DNA of 64,000 bases from Cupriavidus cauae (GCF_008632125.1 NZ_VWRN01000071.1:1-64000), one strand, 5' to 3'; positions 39,930 to 51,324 are shown, counted from the first letter of the stretch. The notes: a model not told the origin generated them from the letters alone. Program-made: numbers and translations.

Positions 39930-41567
39930 ATGTCCCGATCCATGCTGCCCCGCGCGCCCTGGTGGCGCGCCACGCTCGCCGTGCTGCTGCTGATGGCGGC
40001 GCCCGCGCTGTGGGCGGCCGCCGCGCTGACCCAGGCCGATCTGCGGCCCCTGGCCGAAGACGATTTCGATGCCAAGCGCGCCGCCATCGTCGCGCTGGCC
40101 AAGGCCGACCCCAAGCAGGCCGGCCCGATCCTGCAGGCGCTGCAGGACGACACGCTGCAGTTCGCGCCGGGCGTCGGCATGGTGCGCGTGGAGGGCGAGC
40201 GCGCGATCGACGCCATCACCGGCAAGCCGGTCGAGGTCGATGCGGCCGCGCTGCAATCGCTGACGCTGAACAACAGCCTGCGCGCGCAGATCGACGGCGC
40301 GGCTGGCAGCCTGCTGCTGTCCTCGCCCGACGCAACGGTGCGCGCGCAGGCGATCGCCGCGCTGCTCGAGCGCCCCGAGGACGCGCCGCGCGAGGCCGTC
40401 GCCGCCGCGCGCCAGTCGGAGGCCGACACCGCGCTGCGCGCCCAGCTCGACGTGATCTGGGCCAATACCGTGCTCGCCGACGGCAGCCGGGACGAACGGC
40501 TCGAAGCGATCCGCATTCTCGGCCGCGACAGCGATCCGGTCACGCGCCAGCGGCTGCAGCCGCTGGTCGAACGCGACGAGAGCGGCCAATACCGCGAGCC
40601 GGACGCGCAACTGCGCGCCGCCGCGCAGCAGGCGCTCGACAACCTGCAAGCGAGCGAGCGCCAGGCCGAGCTGATCGGCAACCTGTTCGCCGGCCTGAGC
40701 CTGGGCAGCGTGCTGCTGCTGGCCGCGCTGGGCCTGGCCATCACCTATGGCCTGATCGGCGTGATCAACATGGCCCACGGCGAATTCCTGATGATCGGCG
40801 CCTATGCGACGTGGCTGGTGCAGTCGCTGTTCCGCACCTATCTGCCCGACGCCTTCGACTGGTATCTGCCGGCGGCCTTGCCCGCGGCCTTCCTTGCCGC
40901 CGCCGCGGTCGGCTTCGTGCTGGAGCGGCTGGTGCTGCGCCATCTGTACGGCCGGCCGCTGGAAACGCTGCTGGCGACCTTCGGCGTCAGCCTGCTGCTG
41001 ATGCAGGCGGTGCGGATGCTGTTCGGCGCGCAGAACGTCGAGGTCGCCAATCCCAGCTGGATGAGCGGCGGCGTGCAGTGGATGCCGGGCCTGGTCATTC
41101 CGTACAACCGCATCGTCATCGTGGTGTTCGCGCTGGCCGTGGTGGCGATCGCCTGGGCCGTGCTGAACCGCACCCGGCTGGGCCTGTTCGTGCGCGCCAC
41201 CACGCAGAACCGGACGATGGCGGCCTGCGTCGGCGTGCGCACCTGGAAGGTCGACAGCTATGCCTTCGCCTTCGGCGCGGGCATCGCGGGCCTGGGCGGC
41301 TGCGCGCTGTCGCAGATCGGCAATGTCGGCCCCGACCTGGGGCAGGCCTACATCATCGATTCCTTCATGGTGGTCGTGCTCGGCGGCGTGGGGCAGCTGG
41401 CCGGCACCATCGTCGGTGCCTTCGGCCTGGGGATCATCAACAAGTTCATCGAGCCGTTCTACGGCGCGGTGCTGGCCAAGATCATCGTCCTGGTGCTGAT
41501 CGTGCTGTTCATCCAGAAGCGGCCACAGGGACTGTTCGCGCTCAAGGGGCGCAGCGCGGAGGCATGA
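39930..41567 (+). CDS. urtB: Urea ABC transporter, permease UrtB
   Basis: 545 aa. A signal-like first hydrophobic segment and a long exported N-terminal region of helical repeats (about 30-245, characteristic of UrtB) precede a LivH-type permease core of about eight helices (AALGLAITYGLIGVINMAHGEFLMIGAYATW to QKRPQGLFALKGR). Start uncertain: ATGs at 39895, 39930 and 39942 all lack clear ribosome sites; 39930 gives a good signal sequence. The stop overlaps the urtC start region. Confidence 0.94.
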   Translation: MSRSMLPRAPWWRATLAVLLLMAAPALWAAAALTQADLRPLAEDDFDAKRAAIVALAKADPKQAGPILQALQDDTLQFAPGVGMVRVEGERAIDAITGKPVEVDAAALQSLTLNNSLRAQIDGAAGSLLLSSPDATVRAQAIAALLERPEDAPREAVAAARQSEADTALRAQLDVIWANTVLADGSRDERLEAIRILGRDSDPVTRQRLQPLVERDESGQYREPDAQLRAAAQQALDNLQASERQAELIGNLFAGLSLGSVLLLAALGLAITYGLIGVINMAHGEFLMIGAYATWLVQSLFRTYLPDAFDWYLPAALPAAFLAAAAVGFVLERLVLRHLYGRPLETLLATFGVSLLLMQAVRMLFGAQNVEVANPSWMSGGVQWMPGLVIPYNRIVIVVFALAVVAIAWAVLNRTRLGLFVRATTQNRTMAACVGVRTWKVDSYAFAFGAGIAGLGGCALSQIGNVGPDLGQAYIIDSFMVVVLGGVGQLAGTIVGAFGLGIINKFIEPFYGAVLAKIIVLVLIVLFIQKRPQGLFALKGRSAEA

Positions 41568-42883
41568 TGCAAAGCTCGATCGATCCCGGTACGCGTGCCT
41601 TCACGCTGGCGGTGCCCGCGCGCCAGCCGCTGTTTTCCGCGCGCGGCTGGCTGGCGCTCGCCGTCGTCGCGCTACTCGCGGCCGTGGCGGTGCCGGTGTG
41701 CGCGCTGGTGCTGCCCGACACCCATCCGCTGCATCTGTCCGCCTATGCGCTGACGCTGATCGGCAAGATCATGTGCTTCGCGCTGGCGGCGATCGCGCTG
41801 GACCTGGTGTGGGGCTACTGCGGCATCCTGAGCCTGGGTCACGGACTGTTCTTCGCGCTGGGCGGCTACGCGATGGGCATGTACCTGATGCGCGCGATCG
41901 GCCGCGACGGCGTCTATCGCAGCGAGCTGCCCGACTTCATGGTGTTCCTCGACTGGAAGGAGCTGCCGTGGTTCTGGCACGGCACCGAACACTTCGGCTA
42001 CGCGCTGCTGCTGGTGTTGCTGGTGCCCGGCGTGCTGGCCTGGCTGTTCGGCTTCTTCGCCTTCCGCTCGCGCATCAAGGGCGTCTACCTGTCGATCATC
42101 ACGCAGGCGATGACGTATGCCGCGATGCTGCTGTTCTTCCGCAACGAGACCGGTTTCGGCGGCAACAACGGCTTCACCGACTTCAAGCGCATCGCGGGCT
42201 TCGCCATCGCCGCGCCCGAGACGCGCACCGTGCTGTTCGTGCTGACGGCCTTCGCGCTGCTGGGCGGGCTGATCGCCTGCCGCTATATCGTGACCTCGAA
42301 GCTCGGCCGCGTCGTCACCGCGGTACGCGATGCCGAGACCCGCGTGATGTTCTCCGGCTACAACCCGCTCGGCTACAAGCTGTTCGTCTGGACCTTCTCG
42401 GCGGTGCTGTGCGGCATCGCGGGCGCGCTGTATGTGCCGCAGGTCGGCATCATCAATCCGGGCGAGATGTCGCCCGCGAATTCGATCGAGATGGCGGTCT
42501 GGGTCGCGGTCGGCGGGCGCGGCACGCTGATCGGTCCGGTGATCGGCGCCTTCCTGGTCAATGGCGCGAAGACGCTGTTCACCGCGCACTTCGCCGAGTA
42601 CTGGCTGTTCCTGCTCGGCGCGATGTTCGTGCTGGTGACGCTGTATCTGCCGAATGGCGTGGTGGGGCTGCTGGCGCGGCTGCGCCGTGCCGACGGTGTG
42701 CGCGCGTCCGCGCCGTCCGCGGCCTCCGCGTCGCCCGCTGCATCCGCGTCACCCGCTGCATCCGCGTTGCCCGCTGCATCCGCGTCGCCCGCTGCATCCG
42801 CGTCACCATCTTCATCCGCGTCGCCGACGACGCCCGCCACACCGATCGCGGCGCCGGCCGCCCGCAGCGGAGCAAAAGCATGA
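41567..42883 (+). CDS. urtC: Urea ABC transporter, permease UrtC
   Basis: 438 aa LivM-type permease with about ten membrane helices (DLVWGYCGILSLGHGLFFALGGYAMGMYL; NNGFTDFKRI; AVWVAVGGRGTLIGPVIGAFLVNG). Odd: after the last helix and the LARLRRAD segment there is a cytosolic tail of about 50 residues built from six AASASP-like repeats encoded by an 18-bp tandem array. Start: ATG at 41567 with GGAGG at 41558-41562 (an adjacent ATG lies at 41564). Its stop overlaps the urtD ATG (ATGA). Confidence 0.95.
   Translation: MQSSIDPGTRAFTLAVPARQPLFSARGWLALAVVALLAAVAVPVCALVLPDTHPLHLSAYALTLIGKIMCFALAAIALDLVWGYCGILSLGHGLFFALGGYAMGMYLMRAIGRDGVYRSELPDFMVFLDWKELPWFWHGTEHFGYALLLVLLVPGVLAWLFGFFAFRSRIKGVYLSIITQAMTYAAMLLFFRNETGFGGNNGFTDFKRIAGFAIAAPETRTVLFVLTAFALLGGLIACRYIVTSKLGRVVTAVRDAETRVMFSGYNPLGYKLFVWTFSAVLCGIAGALYVPQVGIINPGEMSPANSIEMAVWVAVGGRGTLIGPVIGAFLVNGAKTLFTAHFAEYWLFLLGAMFVLVTLYLPNGVVGLLARLRRADGVRASAPSAASASPAASASPAASALPAASASPAASASPSSSASPTTPATPIAAPAARSGAKA
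42722..42829 (+). repeat. 18-bp tandem repeat inside urtC
   Basis: Six 18-bp units of the form GCATCCGCGTCNCCCGCT; the last two are diverged. Each encodes six residues (AASASP), so copy-number changes keep frame. Confidence 0.95.
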
Positions 42884-43758
42884 TCGCCGCAACGGACCCG
42901 AACCGAAATCCGACGCCACGCCACGACGCCACGCAGGCGGAAAGCGGCGATGCCACCGGCCTGGGCCGCGTGCTCGAGCGCGGCGCCATCGATGTCTCGC
43001 ACGGCCCGATCCTCTATCTGGAGGACGTCACCGTGCAGTTCGACGGCTTCCGCGCGCTGAACAAGCTGACGCTGTCGATCGACCACGGCGAGCTGCGCTG
43101 CGTGATCGGCCCCAATGGCGCGGGCAAGACCACGATGATGGACGTGATCACCGGCAAGACCGGGCCGCGCAATGCCTCGGTCAGCGGCCGCGTGTTTCTC
43201 GGCCAGAGCATCGACCTGATGCGGTTGAACGAGCCGACCATCGCGCAGACCGGCATCGGCCGCAAGTTCCAGAAGCCGACCGTGTTCGAGCAGCACGCGG
43301 TGTGGGAGAACCTGGAGCTGGCGATGAAGGCCGACAAGCGCTGGTGGTCGTCGCTGCGCGCGCGGCTCGACGCGGACGGCCGCAACCGCATCGAGCAGAC
43401 GCTGGCGCTGACGGCCCTGGAAGACGAGGCCTACCGGCCGGCGGGGCTGCTGTCGCACGGGCAGAAGCAGCGGCTCGAGATCGGCATGCTGCTGATGCAG
43501 CAGCCGCAGCTGCTGCTGCTCGACGAACCGGTGGCCGGCATGACCGACGAGGAAACCATGCAGCTGGCGAAGCTGCTCGATGGCCTGCGCGGCAGCTGCT
43601 CGATGATGGTGGTCGAACACGACATGGAATTCGTCGCCGCGCTGGCGGGCGAGTCCGGCAAGGTCACGGTGCTGTCCGAAGGCAGCGTGCTGGCCGAGGG
43701 CACGCTGGACGCGGTCAAGCGCGACGAGCGCGTGATCGAATCGTATTTGGGGCGCTGA
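42880..43758 (+). CDS. urtD: Urea ABC transporter, ATPase UrtD
   Basis: 292 aa. LivG-type ATPase: Walker A GPNGAGKTT, signature SHGQKQRLEIG, Walker B LLLLDEPVAG, switch His in VVEHDMEF. A 43-residue poorly conserved N-terminal extension precedes the core (LYLEDVTVQFDGF). The ATG overlaps the urtC stop, so they are translationally coupled. Confidence 0.96.
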   Translation: MIAATDPNRNPTPRHDATQAESGDATGLGRVLERGAIDVSHGPILYLEDVTVQFDGFRALNKLTLSIDHGELRCVIGPNGAGKTTMMDVITGKTGPRNASVSGRVFLGQSIDLMRLNEPTIAQTGIGRKFQKPTVFEQHAVWENLELAMKADKRWWSSLRARLDADGRNRIEQTLALTALEDEAYRPAGLLSHGQKQRLEIGMLLMQQPQLLLLDEPVAGMTDEETMQLAKLLDGLRGSCSMMVVEHDMEFVAALAGESGKVTVLSEGSVLAEGTLDAVKRDERVIESYLGR

Positions 43759-43807
43759 ACTGCCGCGCTGAATTCGGCGCCGGATTGGAACGCAGAAAGG
43801 AAAACCG

Positions 43808-44500
43808 ATGCTGCAAGTCAGCGGATTGAACCAGTACTACGGCGGCAGCCATATCCTGCGCGACGTCAGCTTCGAGGTGCCCGAAGGCCGGCTGACCACG
43901 CTGCTCGGCCGCAACGGCGTGGGCAAGAGCACGCTGCTGAAATGCCTGATGGGCGTGGTGCAGACGCGCAGCGGCAGCATCCGCTGGAATGGCCGGGCGC
44001 TGGACAAGGCGCCGCCCTACGAGCGCGTCGCCGCCGGGCTGGCGTATGTGCCGCAGGGGCGCGAGATCTTTCCGCGGCTGACCGTCGAGGAGAACCTGCT
44101 GATCGGCGCGGCCAGCCGCGGCAAGCCGGACGGTGTGCCCGACCGCATCTACCAGCTGTTTCCGGTGCTGCGCACGATGCGGCAACGTCGCGGCGGCGAC
44201 CTGTCCGGTGGGCAGCAACAGCAGCTGGCGATCGGCCGCGCGCTGATGAGCGAGCCGAAGCTGCTGATTCTCGACGAGCCCACAGAAGGCATCCAGCCGT
44301 CGATCATCCAGGACATTGGCCGCGCGCTGCGGCTGCTGGTCGACGAGTTCGGCATGACGGTGCTGCTGGTCGAGCAGTACTACGAATTCGCGCGCCATCT
44401 GGCCGATCACTACGTGGTGATGAGCCGCGGCGAGGTGGTGGCGAGCGGCGAGGGCGGCCGGATGGAAGAAGAGGGCGTGCGGGAGATGATCGCGGTCTAG
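43808..44500 (+). CDS. urtE: Urea ABC transporter, ATPase UrtE
   Basis: 230 aa. LivF-type ATPase: Walker A GRNGVGKST, signature SGGQQQQLAIGR, Walker B LLILDEPTEGIQPSII, switch His region VEQYYEFARHLADHY. UrtE-type IQP after the Walker B aspartate. AAAGGAAA ribosome site. 49 nt after urtD, 58 nt before ureD. Confidence 0.96.
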   Translation: MLQVSGLNQYYGGSHILRDVSFEVPEGRLTTLLGRNGVGKSTLLKCLMGVVQTRSGSIRWNGRALDKAPPYERVAAGLAYVPQGREIFPRLTVEENLLIGAASRGKPDGVPDRIYQLFPVLRTMRQRRGGDLSGGQQQQLAIGRALMSEPKLLILDEPTEGIQPSIIQDIGRALRLLVDEFGMTVLLVEQYYEFARHLADHYVVMSRGEVVASGEGGRMEEEGVREMIAV

Positions 44501-44558
44501 GCGGCCTCTCTCCTTTTCCCTGTCTTTATCTCGCTTTCTCCCGCTCCTTCGCCGAGTC

Positions 44559-45443
44559 ATGCGCCATCCCGATTTCCCCGCCGACGATCCCGCCGCGACG
44601 CTGGCGATGCCGGCCGCGTGGCACGCTAGCCTGCGCCTGCGCTTCGCGGTGCGCGGCGAGCGCAGCGCGCTGGTCGAGCGGCGGCATGCCGGGCCGCTGA
44701 TGGTGCAGAAGCCGCTGTATCCGGAGGGCGGCATCTGCCACGCGGTGGTGCTGCATCCCCCGGCCGGCATCGCGGGCGGCGACGTGCTCGACATCGATAT
44801 CGGCATCGAATCCGGCGCGCACGCGGTGCTGGCCACGCCGGGCGCGACCAAGTGGTACAAGTCGCTCGGCCGCGACGCCAGCCAGTGCGTGCGCATCGTG
44901 GTCGCCACGGGCGCGCGCCTCGACTGGCTGCCGCAGGAAAACATCGTGTTCGACGATGCGCGCGCGCGGCTCGCGACCACCGTCGAGGTGGCGCCCGGCG
45001 CCAGCGCGATCGGCTGGGACGCGCTGGTGCTCGGCCGGCAGGCGTCCGGCGAGCAATGGCGACGGGGCACGGCGTGGATGGACACGCGCATCGGGCAGGG
45101 CACGCGCACGCTGTGGCGCGAGCACGCCCGCCTCGATGCCGATTCGCTGCTGCGCCACGCACGCGTGGGGCTGGACGGCCTGCCGGTGCTCGGCACGCTG
45201 TGGGCCGTCGGCGCGGGCGCGACGCAGGACCTGGCCGAGCGGCTTGCCGAGAGCCTGCCGTATCGCGCCGATCTGCGTGCCGGTGTGACCTGCCTCGCCG
45301 ACGCCGAGCAGCCGATGCTGCTGCTGCGCGTGCTGGGCGCGCGCATCGAACCGGTGCGCGAGCTGATGGTGGCGGCGTGGAGCGCGTTGCGCATGCCGAT
45401 CCATGGGGTCGAGGCGAAGCCGCTGCGGCTGTGGTCGACGTGA
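44559..45443 (+). CDS. ureD: Urease accessory protein UreD (UreH)
   Basis: 294 aa scaffold for the UreDFG chaperone complex that inserts nickel into urease. Conserved [34 protein letters not shown] and [14 protein letters not shown]. The start at 44559 has no strong ribosome site. Its stop TGA (45441-45443) shares a base with the ATG of a repeat-encoded ORF leading into ureA. Confidence 0.94.
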   Translation: MRHPDFPADDPAATLAMPAAWHASLRLRFAVRGERSALVERRHAGPLMVQKPLYPEGGICHAVVLHPPAGIAGGDVLDIDIGIESGAHAVLATPGATKWYKSLGRDASQCVRIVVATGARLDWLPQENIVFDDARARLATTVEVAPGASAIGWDALVLGRQASGEQWRRGTAWMDTRIGQGTRTLWREHARLDADSLLRHARVGLDGLPVLGTLWAVGAGATQDLAERLAESLPYRADLRAGVTCLADAEQPMLLLRVLGARIEPVRELMVAAWSALRMPIHGVEAKPLRLWST

Positions 45444-45688
45444 TGGCGGACGTGAGGGCCGACGTGAGGGCCGACGCGAGGGCCGACGCGAGGGCCGAAG
45501 CGAGGGCCGAAGCGAGGGCCGAAGCGAGGGCCGAAGCGATGGCCGGCGTAACGGCGGAGCTGATGGCGAACGTAATGGCGAACGTAATGGCGAACGTCAT
45601 GGCGGCCGTACCGGTGAACGCGATGGCCTGCGTGCCGTGCCAACCGAAAGACAACGAACCGAACACCGAGGACAGGCGATGGAATTGA
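45443..45688 (+). other. Repeat-encoded small ORF between ureD and ureA (hypothetical)
   Basis: 81-codon frame starting in a TGATG overlap with the ureD stop and ending 10 nt inside ureA. The sequence is almost wholly four-residue repeats ([12 protein letters not shown], later MANV). Because the underlying DNA repeat is 12 bp, all frames are repetitive and open, so this may be an accident of the repeat. The overlap geometry at both ends would permit translational coupling from ureD to ureA. Confidence 0.3.
45449..45603 (+). repeat. 12-bp tandem repeats between ureD and ureA
   Basis: Eight consecutive units GACGTGAGGGCC to GAAGCGATGGCC (45449-45544), a 23-bp spacer, then three units GAACGTAATGGC/GAACGTCATGGC (45568-45603). 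They make up most of the 235-bp ureD-ureA gap. Confidence 0.95.
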
Positions 45689-45981
45689 CGCCAAGAGAGA
45701 AGGACAAGCTGCTGATCTTCACCGCCGCGCTGCTGGCCGAGCGCCGCCGCGCGCGCGGGCTGAAGCTGAACTATCCCGAGGCGGTGGCGCTGATTACCGC
45801 CGCCATCATGGAGGGCGCGCGCGACGGGCGCACCGTCGCCGAACTGATGCATGCCGGCACCACGGTGCTGTCGCGCGAGGACGTGATGGAGGGCGTCGCC
45901 GAGATGATCCCCGAGATCCAGGTCGAGGCGACCTTTCCCGACGGCACCAAGCTGGTCACCGTGCATCAGCCGATCGTTTGA
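45679..45981 (+). CDS. ureA: Urease gamma subunit
   Basis: 100 aa, standard length. Structural subunit of the (UreABC)3 enzyme: [37 protein letters not shown], and [20 protein letters not shown]. Start ATG 45679 with GAGGA 6 nt upstream; the frame is open further upstream only because of the repeat. Confidence 0.97.
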   Translation: MELTPREKDKLLIFTAALLAERRRARGLKLNYPEAVALITAAIMEGARDGRTVAELMHAGTTVLSREDVMEGVAEMIPEIQVEATFPDGTKLVTVHQPIV

Positions 45982-46045
45982 CGCACTACGGGCGTATCGC
46001 ACGCATGCACGCATCGGACGCATCGCACGCATCGCACGCCGGTAA

Positions 46046-46149
46046 GCAGGCACGCAGGCGCGCAGGCGCGCAGGCACGCAGGCACGCAGGCACGCAGGCA
46101 CGCAGGCACGCAGGCACGCAGGCGCGCAGGCACGCAGGCACGCAGGCGC
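46046..46149 (+). repeat. 8-bp tandem repeat between ureA and ureJ
   Basis: Thirteen units of GCAGGCAC or GCAGGCGC, preceded by degenerate GCACGCATC copies (46001-46040). Fills most of the 231-bp gap; no spacers, so not CRISPR. Confidence 0.95.
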
Positions 46150-46212
46150 GCATCGCACACATGTCGGACATCCCAGCCGCTGACTGAATTTCCGTATTTC
46201 ACCGAGGACAAC

Positions 46213-46941
46213 ATGGCCGGTTTCATTCGCTCCCTTTCTCTCCAACAAGCCATGCCGCGCGGCCTGGCGCGCGCCGCGACGCATCTCGCGGCTTCGGCCA
46301 CGGTGCTGGGCAGCGCGCCGGCGCTGGCGCATCCGGGCCACGATGTCGCCAGCGTCGGCGCCAGCCTGGCCTCGGGCTTGCTGCATCCGCTGACTGGCGC
46401 CGACCATCTGCTGGCGATGGTGGCGGTCGGCGTCTGGAGCGCGCTGGCGGTCGGCACGGCGGGCGCGTTCGGCTCGGTCGGCTCGGTCGGCTCGGTCGGC
46501 TCGGTCGGTTCGCTCGGCTCGGTCGGCGCGGGCGGCGGCGTGCTGCGCGTGCCGCTGACCTTCGTCGCGCTGATGCTGGTCGGGGCCGCGCTCGGCCTCG
46601 CCGGCGTTGCCTTGCCCGCGGTCGAGCCGATGATCGCCGCCTCGTTGCTGGTGGTCGGCCTGCTGGTCGCGTTGCGCGCGCGGCTGCCGGCAGGCGTGGC
46701 GATGGCGCTGGTCGGCGGCTTTGCGGTGTTCCATGGCTACGCGCACGGCGTCGAACTGCCGGCCAGCGCCGGCGCGCTGCCGGCGGTGCTGGCCTATGTC
46801 GGTGGCTTTGCGGCCGCGACCATGGCACTGCATCTGGCCGGCATCGCCGCCGGCACGGTGTTGCGCCGGCATGCGCCGTGGCTCGCGCGCGCGGCCGGCG
46901 CCGGTGTCGCGCTGTATGGCGTCGGGCTGATGGTGGCCTGA
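46213..46941 (+). CDS. ureJ: HupE/UreJ family nickel permease
   Basis: 242 aa, about six to seven membrane helices after a cleavable-type N-terminus (ending [10 protein letters not shown]). Metal motif [16 protein letters not shown] (H-P-x2-G-x-D-H) in the first helix and [11 protein letters not shown] in a later one. Imports or delivers nickel for urease. Odd: a loop near residues 87-104 is six G-S-V/L repeats encoded by 9-bp tandem units. GAGGA lies 5 nt before the ATG. Inserted between ureA and ureB as in related operons. Confidence 0.92.
   Translation: MAGFIRSLSLQQAMPRGLARAATHLAASATVLGSAPALAHPGHDVASVGASLASGLLHPLTGADHLLAMVAVGVWSALAVGTAGAFGSVGSVGSVGSVGSLGSVGAGGGVLRVPLTFVALMLVGAALGLAGVALPAVEPMIAASLLVVGLLVALRARLPAGVAMALVGGFAVFHGYAHGVELPASAGALPAVLAYVGGFAAATMALHLAGIAAGTVLRRHAPWLARAAGAGVALYGVGLMVA
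46471..46524 (+). repeat. 9-bp tandem repeat inside ureJ
   Basis: Six 9-bp units: GGCTCGGTC four times, GGTTCGCTC, GGCTCGGTC. Encodes GSV/GSL triplets in a loop between membrane helices. Confidence 0.95.
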
Positions 46942-46946
46942 TCTGG

Positions 46947-47090
46947 CAGCCGACAGCCGACAGCCGACAGCCGACAGCCGACAGCCGACAGCCGACAGCC
47001 GACAGCCGACAGCCGACAGCCGACAGCCGACAGCCGATAGCCGACGGACGACATCCGACAGCACGAAAGCACGACAGCACGACAGCACGA
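46947..47090 (+). repeat. 7-bp (then 8-bp) tandem repeats between ureJ and ureB
   Basis: Thirteen perfect CAGCCGA units (46947-47037), one decayed copy, then four 8-bp CAGCACGA-type units (47059-47090). They occupy almost the whole 160-bp gap, leaving only GGAGACGCC as the ureB ribosome site. Confidence 0.95.
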
Positions 47091-47101
47091 CAGGAGACGC
47101 C

Positions 47102-47406
47102 ATGATCCCCGGTGAACTGATGCCCGCCGACGGCGAGCTCGAACTGAACGCGGGCCGCGCGACGATACGGTTGGCGGTCGCCAATACCGGCGACCGCCCG
47201 ATCCAGGTCGGCTCGCACTTCCACTTCCACGAAACCAACGCCGCGCTGGACTTCGACCGCGATGCCGCGCGCGGCTTCCGTCTCAATATCGCCGCCGGTA
47301 CCGCGGTGCGTTTCGAGCCGGGACAGTCGCGCACCGTCGAGCTGGTCGCGCTCGATGGCGACCGCATCGTCTACGGCTTCAACGGCAAGATCATGGGAGC
47401 GCTGTG

Positions 47407-47407
<1 letters not shown>
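47102..47407 (+). CDS. ureB: Urease beta subunit
   Basis: 101 aa. [37 protein letters not shown], and [16 protein letters not shown]. Structural urease subunit. The stop overlaps the ureC start by one base (TGATG). Confidence 0.97.
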
Positions 47408-49125
<1,718 letters not shown>

Positions 49126-49127
49126 CC

Positions 49128-49799
49128 ATGCACAAGATCGACAAGCATCTTCCCGCGCCGCACGGCATCGCGCCGGTGCTGGTGCGCCGCGCGCCCAAGC
49201 TGGTGCTGCCCTTCGGCGACCGCAGCAAGAGCCGCCTGCGCGCCGTGCTCGACAACGGCGAGGAAGCGGCGATCTTCCTGCCGCGCGGCACGGTGCTGCG
49301 CGGCGGCGATCTGCTGGTGAGCGCCGACGGCACGTTCGTCGAGGTGCAGGCGGCCGCGGAATCGGTGCTGCAGGTACGGGCCGAGGATCCGCACGCGCTG
49401 ATGCGCGCGGCCTATCACCTGGGCAACCGCCACACGCCGGTCGAGATCGGCCGCGACTATCTGCGGCTCGAATACGATCCGGTGCTGGCCGACATGCTGA
49501 TGCGCCTGGGCGTGCAGGCCGAGCGCGCCGAGCTGCCGTTCGAGCCGGAGGCCGGCGCCTACGGCGGCGGCCACAAGCACGGCCACGACGCGACCTTCGC
49601 CGAGGACTATGCGGCGGCGCAGGCGGTGTTTCACGAGCATCATGGGGGCTCGCAGTCGCATTCGCACTCGCACTCGCACCAGCATTCGCAGTTGCACTCG
49701 CATGGCCATGATCACGAGCACGGCCACGATCACCCGCATGACCATGATCATTCACATGGCGGCCACGCGCACCATGCCGGCTGCGATCACCGGCACTGA
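49128..49799 (+). CDS. ureE: Urease accessory protein UreE (nickel metallochaperone)
   Basis: 223 aa. N-terminal peptide-binding domain ([24 protein letters not shown]), C-terminal metal-binding domain ([34 protein letters not shown]), then a strongly His-rich tail from about residue 165 (alternating His with Ser, Asp and Gly) for nickel binding and storage. The tail DNA is itself repetitive. Starts 2 nt after the ureC stop. Confidence 0.96.
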   Translation: MHKIDKHLPAPHGIAPVLVRRAPKLVLPFGDRSKSRLRAVLDNGEEAAIFLPRGTVLRGGDLLVSADGTFVEVQAAAESVLQVRAEDPHALMRAAYHLGNRHTPVEIGRDYLRLEYDPVLADMLMRLGVQAERAELPFEPEAGAYGGGHKHGHDATFAEDYAAAQAVFHEHHGGSQSHSHSHSHQHSQLHSHGHDHEHGHDHPHDHDHSHGGHAHHAGCDHRH

Positions 49800-49814
49800 C
49801 TCGCTCGCGCTGCC

Positions 49815-50507
49815 ATGACCCAGCTCCCCCAACTGCTCTCGCTGCTGCATCTGGCCTCGCCGGCGCTGCCGATCGGCGGGTTCAGCTATTCGCAGGGGCT
49901 GGAGGCGGCGATCGACTGCGGCATCGTGCGGGATGCCGACAGCGCGGGGCAGTGGATTCGCGACAATCTGCTGCACGTGCAGGTGCATGCCGAGGCGCCG
50001 CTATGGCTGCTGCTGTATCGCGCCTGGCGTGCCGGCGACCGCGAGGGCGTGCGCTACTGGAACGACTGGTTCCACGGCAGCCGTGAGAGCGCCGAGCTGC
50101 GGCTGGAGACCGAGCAGATGGGATGGTCGCTGGCGCGGCTGGTCGGACAGATGGCATGGGGCGAGCCGGCGCTGCGCGATGATCTGGCGGCGATGTCGCC
50201 GGTGTGCCTGCCGACGGCCTTCGCCGCCGCCTGCGTCGCGCTGCAGGTCGACGAGGGCGACGGGCTGGCCGCCTACTGTTTCAACTGGGCCGAGAACCAG
50301 ATCGCCGCGGCGATCAAGGCGGTGCCGCTGGGACAGGTGGCGGGCCAGCAGATCCTGCGCGGCATGCATGGCTGCGTGCTCGACGCCGTGGCCGAGGCAA
50401 CGCGCCGCGCCGATGCCGAACCGCCCGCTCTGTCGACGCTGTCGCCGATGCTGGGCCTGCTGTCAGCGCGCCACGAAACGCAGTATTCGCGGCTGTTCCG
50501 CTCCTGA
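49815..50507 (+). CDS. ureF: Urease accessory protein UreF
   Basis: 230 aa all-helical protein bridging UreD and UreG. Conserved [40 protein letters not shown] and the C-terminal [12 protein letters not shown]. 15 nt after ureE. Confidence 0.96.
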   Translation: MTQLPQLLSLLHLASPALPIGGFSYSQGLEAAIDCGIVRDADSAGQWIRDNLLHVQVHAEAPLWLLLYRAWRAGDREGVRYWNDWFHGSRESAELRLETEQMGWSLARLVGQMAWGEPALRDDLAAMSPVCLPTAFAAACVALQVDEGDGLAAYCFNWAENQIAAAIKAVPLGQVAGQQILRGMHGCVLDAVAEATRRADAEPPALSTLSPMLGLLSARHETQYSRLFRS

Positions 50508-50530
50508 GCGCAGCCATGTTCCACGGGCAG

Positions 50531-50636
50531 ACATCCGCAGCCACATATCCGCAGCGACACATTCGCAGCCGTACATTCGCAGCCACATTGGCGGCCACAT
50601 TCGCAGCCACATTCGCAGCCATACATCCGCAGCCAC
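50531..50636 (+). repeat. 12-bp-type tandem repeats between ureF and ureG
   Basis: Eight copies of ACATTCGCAGCC/ACATCCGCAGCC with 0-4 bp of variable linker, filling the 151-bp gap. No supportable ORF. Confidence 0.9.
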
Positions 50637-50658
50637 AAATCGAATCGGACGAGACATC

Positions 50659-51282
50659 ATGACCCGTACCAAGACACTCCCTCCGCTGCGCGTCGGCGTC
50701 GGCGGCCCGGTCGGCTCCGGCAAGACCACCTTGCTCGAGATGCTGTGCAAGGCCATGCGCGAGCGCTACGACCTGGTGGCGATCACCAACGACATCTACA
50801 CGAAGGAAGACCAGCGCCTGCTGACGATCTCCGGCGCGCTGCCGGCCGAGCGCATCATGGGGGTGGAAACCGGCGGCTGCCCGCATACGGCAATCCGCGA
50901 GGACGCGTCGATCAATCTCGAGGCGGTCGACCGCATGCTGGCGCGTTTTCCCGATGCCGACGTGGTGTTCATCGAATCCGGTGGCGACAATCTGGCGGCG
51001 ACATTCAGCCCGGAGCTGTCGGACCTGACGATCTACGTGATCGATGTCGCCGGCGGCGAGAAGATTCCCCGCAAGGGCGGGCCGGGCATCACCAAGTCGG
51101 ATCTGCTGGTGATCAACAAGACCGATCTCGCGCCGTATGTCGGCGCCAACCTCGACGTGATGGAAAGCGATGCGCGCAAGATGCGCGGGGAACGGCCTTT
51201 CGTGATGGGAAGCGTCAAGTCGGGGCAGGGTCTTGACGCGGTGATCCGCTTCATCGAGCGGCAGGGCATGCTGGCGATGTAG
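50659..51282 (+). CDS. ureG: Urease accessory GTPase UreG
   Basis: 207 aa SIMIBI GTPase that powers nickel insertion. P-loop [16 protein letters not shown], metal-binding [13 protein letters not shown] (Cys-Pro-His), [18 protein letters not shown], and [11 protein letters not shown]. Its 3 prime end runs into two and a half 11-bp repeats (GCGATGTAGCC, from 51274). Convergent with the XRE gene 42 nt away. Confidence 0.97.
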   Translation: MTRTKTLPPLRVGVGGPVGSGKTTLLEMLCKAMRERYDLVAITNDIYTKEDQRLLTISGALPAERIMGVETGGCPHTAIREDASINLEAVDRMLARFPDADVVFIESGGDNLAATFSPELSDLTIYVIDVAGGEKIPRKGGPGITKSDLLVINKTDLAPYVGANLDVMESDARKMRGERPFVMGSVKSGQGLDAVIRFIERQGMLAM

Positions 51283-51324
51283 CCGCGATGTAGCCGCGAT
51301 GTGCGGCGCCGTCGGCGGCGCGTG

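Noticed and set aside
44620-44640. Second sigma-54-like site TGGCACGCTAG in ureD
   Set aside because: Lies inside ureD and lacks the TTGC -12 element.
45986-46457. Minus-strand frames encoding ACLRACVP-type repeats
   Set aside because: Products of an 8-bp repeat, which recurs in frame every 24 bp; no ribosome site, and they run against the operon.
46046-47037. CRISPR-like arrays in the urease operon
   Set aside because: Units are 7-12 bp, directly abutting, with no spacers and no cas genes. They are tandem repeats.
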